From positions 1-55,176 of the forward strand of contig NZ_JAKNHJ010000017.1 of the NCBI RefSeq assembly GCF_022133705.1: 55,176 nt of DNA, read 5' to 3'. Shown piece by piece: positions 52,446 to 55,176 of this stretch. Under the pieces are notes generated by a model, which was given only the letters and a program-made list of their open reading frames with translations, did not search any database and had not been told where the DNA came from. The DNA comes from Varibaculum cambriense (GTDB taxonomy: Bacteria; Actinomycetota; Actinomycetes; Actinomycetales; Actinomycetaceae). The position numbers were made by a program, and so were the translations under genes. How positions within the stretch are numbered: the stretch's first letter is position 1; each line of letters opens with the position of its first letter.

Positions 52446-54793
52446 ACGAAATATTTTTTATCATTCGTGACGACTTCCGTCAGATTCGCAGCAGTATCAT
52501 GGTTCGGATTTCCATAGTTCTATTGATTGCCGTGCCTTTGTTCTTCACCTGGTTCAACGTGCTGGCCACCTGGAATCCCTTCTCAAACTCGGGAAGATTG
52601 CAGATTGCCGTTGCCAGCACCGATGAGGGTTACACCAGCAAAATCCTGAACGTAAAAGTCAATGTGGGAGACACCGTACTCAAGGAACTGGCGGTAAATG
52701 ACCAGTTTGATTGGGTATTAACCAGCGAAGATAAGGCATTGGAAGGGGCGCGCTCGGGAGAGTATTACGCGGCAATTGTATTGCCCAAGGATTTTTCTCA
52801 CTCCATGTTCACGTTCTATGCTGGCGGGGCTGCCCCCGCAAATATCACGCTGTACACCAACGAAAAGAAGAACCCGCTTTCAGCAAATCTCACCAACCAA
52901 GGCGCGCAAGGCGTCACCGCGAAAATTAACACAACTTTTTCGCAAACCTTGGCTGAAGTAACCGTAGGAATCGCTGAGGACGTGTCCGATTACCTAGACA
53001 CTGCCGACACTCAGGTAGCTCTGGATCGGTTGAGCAACCACCTCGAAACCCTTTCTGCACAGTTAAATTCGGGGGCGAACACATTCAGTTCTTTGTCTAC
53101 CTTGATAGGTTCGGCAGTGCCGCTAGCTACCGGAGCCAAACAACTGGCTGCAGGGGTACAAGACTCTTTCGAGGGGGCAATAGGGTCCACCCTCGATTCC
53201 GGGGGCAAAAGTGCCCAGGGCAGCGCCAATCCCTTCGCGGCCATCTCCTCTGAGCTGGATGATGCGGTGAAGTTGGCAGGAAGTAATCTTGCCAATCTGC
53301 AAAAACAGTTGGATAAATTGCTGGATTCCGCCAATAGCACCACCCAAAGCAGTGCTGCCACCATCGAAGAGTTGCAGACTCTGCTAGATAAACAAATCGC
53401 TGGCTTCCAACGTACGCGGGACGCCCTTGAGCAGGTACTGAGGCCAGGAGGGGCAGATTGGCAGGGGGACAAGCCTGCGGTTGACCGGTTGCTGGCAGAT
53501 ATGGACGCGGCGATTGCGCGCCAACAAGTACTTTCGGAACAGCTGGGCGCTATAGCCGCTGACCTGCGTCGAGGAGGAACTCGCGATTGGGAGCTGAGGC
53601 AGACGGCTAAACGTTCCATAGCAGAAGCAAAACAGGCTATTGACACCGCTCGATCCAATTATGAGAAAAACTTGCAGCCAAAAATAAAAAGCCTACGGGA
53701 GAACCTAGAATCTGCCGGAGAGAATGTGGAGGTTTTCCGTTCGCATCTGCAGGCGGTGCAAGCCGACCTGTCGGAAAGTTCAGGTGGGATGATCGAGACT
53801 ATGCGCCGCTCTCAAAAAACCTTGGACAATACCGCTAAAAAGATGCGGGACGGTGCCAGTCGCTTGAACCAAGCGCATGAGCAGATTACGTCCGCCCGGG
53901 CAAAAGGAGGCTTGAACCAAATTGCCACCACCTTGGGAGCTGACCCCGAAGGTTTTGCCCGTTTGATTTCTTCCCCCGTAGCGGTAGAACGTAAGGCGGT
54001 GTTCCCAGTCGCCACTTTTGGGGTAGGTATGACTCCACTCTTTACCGTGATCGCCCTGTGGGTTGGGGCGCTCCTAGCCGGGGTTTTTCTGCGCACTGAC
54101 GTTTCTGCGAATGTAGGTAAACGCTACCTGGACACGATTGCAGCCCGAAAACCTGCAGATACTTCCGATGATCCAGAAACGGATGAGGGCGAATCGTCTC
54201 GCTCAGAAGAGGCAGACACGAAACCTGACGAACCAGAACCGACTTCGGGTGCGAAAGCGACCACGAAAGCCACCGCAAGAAAACCTCTATTCACCGGAGC
54301 TCAAGAGTACTTGGGACGTTACTTTATGTTCTGGATGATTGGGATGGCTCAATCCACATTGCTTATGCTCGGGCTGATTGTATTCGTGGAAATCGAACCA
54401 GCGCACCCCTTCCTGCTGATTATGGCGGGATGGGTAATTTCTACCGTCTTTACCAATATCGTTTATACCCTGGTGGTAGCACTTGCCAATGCCGGTAAAG
54501 CCTTAGCAGTCTTACTGTTGGTACTACAGATTTCTGCAGCTGGCGGAGCCTATCCGCTGGAACTTTTGCCGCAATGGTTTCAAAACATCAGCCCCTTGCT
54601 GCCCGCCACTTATGCGATTAACCTGATGCGTTCGGCTATCGCTGGGATTTATGCAGGGGACTTTGCCTATAACCTGCTGATAATCCTGATATTCCTAATT
54701 CCGAACCTGGCTCTCGGGGTGGTTTCGCGGCATACGATTGCGGGACGGATCCACGACACCGCCCAGAAAATCGAAAAAACGAAAGTCATGTAA
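52442..54793 (+). CDS. YhgE/Pip-domain membrane protein (second of tandem pair)
   Basis: A 783-residue paralogue of the preceding protein with the same plan: N-terminal helix (ISIVLLIAVPLFFTWFNVLATWNPFSNSGRLQIAV), a long Ala/Gln/Ser-rich extracytoplasmic region, and a C-terminal helix bundle with YPLELLPQWFQNISPLLPATYAINLMRSAIAGIY. Unlike its partner it has a ~50-residue acidic insertion (ADTSDDPETDEGESSRSEE..., about residues 570-615) between the first two C-terminal helices, on the cytoplasmic side. Start by ATGA overlap, so the two are translationally coupled and probably form a heteromer. Confidence 0.87.
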   Translation: MNEIFFIIRDDFRQIRSSIMVRISIVLLIAVPLFFTWFNVLATWNPFSNSGRLQIAVASTDEGYTSKILNVKVNVGDTVLKELAVNDQFDWVLTSEDKALEGARSGEYYAAIVLPKDFSHSMFTFYAGGAAPANITLYTNEKKNPLSANLTNQGAQGVTAKINTTFSQTLAEVTVGIAEDVSDYLDTADTQVALDRLSNHLETLSAQLNSGANTFSSLSTLIGSAVPLATGAKQLAAGVQDSFEGAIGSTLDSGGKSAQGSANPFAAISSELDDAVKLAGSNLANLQKQLDKLLDSANSTTQSSAATIEELQTLLDKQIAGFQRTRDALEQVLRPGGADWQGDKPAVDRLLADMDAAIARQQVLSEQLGAIAADLRRGGTRDWELRQTAKRSIAEAKQAIDTARSNYEKNLQPKIKSLRENLESAGENVEVFRSHLQAVQADLSESSGGMIETMRRSQKTLDNTAKKMRDGASRLNQAHEQITSARAKGGLNQIATTLGADPEGFARLISSPVAVERKAVFPVATFGVGMTPLFTVIALWVGALLAGVFLRTDVSANVGKRYLDTIAARKPADTSDDPETDEGESSRSEEADTKPDEPEPTSGAKATTKATARKPLFTGAQEYLGRYFMFWMIGMAQSTLLMLGLIVFVEIEPAHPFLLIMAGWVISTVFTNIVYTLVVALANAGKALAVLLLVLQISAAGGAYPLELLPQWFQNISPLLPATYAINLMRSAIAGIYAGDFAYNLLIILIFLIPNLALGVVSRHTIAGRIHDTAQKIEKTKVM

Positions 54794-54841
54794 CCGGTGC
54801 AAAGCGCGCGGAGAGGCTAAGTTTTTCCTCCCGCTTCGCAA

Positions 54842-54942
54842 GCACGGGAATAAGTTTTTCCTCCTGCCCAAAATCCGAAAAGGCGTTGCCTTTTCGGATT
54901 TAACGCCCGCCTAACCGACTCGGATAAAACTTAGTCCCGCGC
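54842..54942. repeat. nested-palindrome element, copy 5 (101 nt)
   Basis: Nearly identical to copy 3 (48220-48320). The inner AAATCCGAAAAGGC/GCCTTTTCGGATTT hairpin is unchanged, but the right outer arm (54926-54942) has two changes that break pairs of the outer stem. It directly follows the YhgE/Pip operon (48 nt). Confidence 0.8.
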
Positions 54943-55020
54943 ATAGGGGTGGGGTGGGCAAGTTGTACAGGAACCGGTCTTTTGTCCCGCTTAATACCTA
55001 AGCGCCCAGCGCGCTCGGCT

Positions 55021-55049
55021 AGCTATAGAACCGTGTGAAAGGTATAGCT
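55021..55049. repeat. small hairpin between copies 5 and 6
   Basis: AGCTATA pairs with TATAGCT, extended by CC/GG after a bulge. It belongs to ~80 nt that are present here but missing from the otherwise parallel array at 48321-48409. Confidence 0.45.
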
Positions 55050-55113
55050 GAAGCGAGATGATGTGCCAGGTGGGAGCGGGGCGCGGCTGGGCACTGGCGG
55101 TAACATCGCGGGG

Positions 55114-55176
55114 AGGCTGGGTTTTATCCGAGTGGGTGCGGTGGGCATAAGAATTCGGAAAACGTCGCTACGTTTT
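55114..55176. repeat. nested-palindrome element, copy 6, cut by the window edge
   Basis: Starts with AGGCTGGGTTTT and is identical to copy 4 from 55103 to the last base (74 nt). The right half lies outside the window. No gene is seen in 54794-55176. Confidence 0.75.

Noticed and set aside
53011-53658. 215-codon open frame antisense to the second YhgE/Pip gene
   Set aside because: It is a reverse-strand shadow of an Ala/Ser/Leu-rich repeat-like coding region, has no ribosome-binding site or promoter, and its translation is low-complexity.
1-55176. Prophage, insertion sequence, CRISPR array or toxin-antitoxin system
   Set aside because: I looked for transposase, integrase, cas and small paired genes and for regular direct repeats and found none in the window.

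Overview
The window is a stretch of core chromosome from an actinobacterium, most likely a mid-GC member of the Actinomycetaceae (Mobiluncus/Varibaculum-like; genus not provable from sequence alone). The evidence is the AdnA-AdnB recombination helicase-nuclease pair, DUF3107 and the MiaE/ferritin-like protein beside an RhlE-type helicase, a PriA-type HisA, a dgt-dnaG pair, and GTG/TTG starts. At least ten genes also have a TANNNT -10 hexamer only 6-7 nt before the start codon, the geometry of leaderless mRNAs. I see no phage, IS element, integron or CRISPR array.

Layout. 1-152: two tandem tRNA-Lys(CTT) genes, the first cut by the window edge. 278-3826: dnaE. 3827-4369: intergenic DNA with two nested-palindrome elements. 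4370-5444: an S4 RNA-binding protein and a Pro/Gln-rich membrane protein. 5523-12887: a histidine cluster (hisD, a DAACS symporter, hisC, hisB, an unrecognised acidic protein, hisH, priA/hisA, an SseB-like gene). 12917-15635: a zinc-type ABC importer (znuB-znuC-znuA, minus strand) with a palindromic operator touching its -10. 15866-23180: glyS, a YibE/F protein, dus, dgt and dnaG. 23285-25147: ddh and nagB (minus). 25320-29554: a LacI regulator followed by MFS transporter, intracellular PI-PLC-like protein and inositol-monophosphatase-family protein, preceded by two LacI-type operators. 29713-33987: glycogen phosphorylase and a GH13 alpha-glucosidase. 34018-44900: rhlE-like helicase, ferritin-like protein, DUF3107, adnA-adnB and a degenerate phosphotransferase. 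45402-48166: a small secreted protein with an elaborate upstream region, then a YdbS/YdbT-like PH-domain pair. 48167-54793: structured repeats, a patatin-like protein, two overlapping YhgE/Pip genes, and a further repeat copy running off the window.

Two things stand out. First, the LacI-MFS-PI-PLC-IMPase cluster looks like a self-contained import and breakdown route for a soluble phosphoinositol compound such as glycerophosphoinositol: the PI-PLC-like enzyme has its catalytic residues but no signal peptide, so it should act inside the cell. Second, a dispersed family of about 100-nt intergenic elements keeps the same architecture (paired outer ends plus a central hairpin) although the paired sequences differ between copies. 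That pattern points to selection on secondary structure rather than to a transposon with fixed ends.

How the genes fit together: the his genes carry out several steps to histidine (hisG, hisE, hisF and hisI are not in this window). dnaE, dnaG, dgt and adnAB belong to replication, nucleotide balance and double-strand-break processing. glgP, the glucosidase and nagB feed sugars into central metabolism, and ddh supplies meso-diaminopimelate or lysine. Functions come from reading motifs by eye; no database search was possible.
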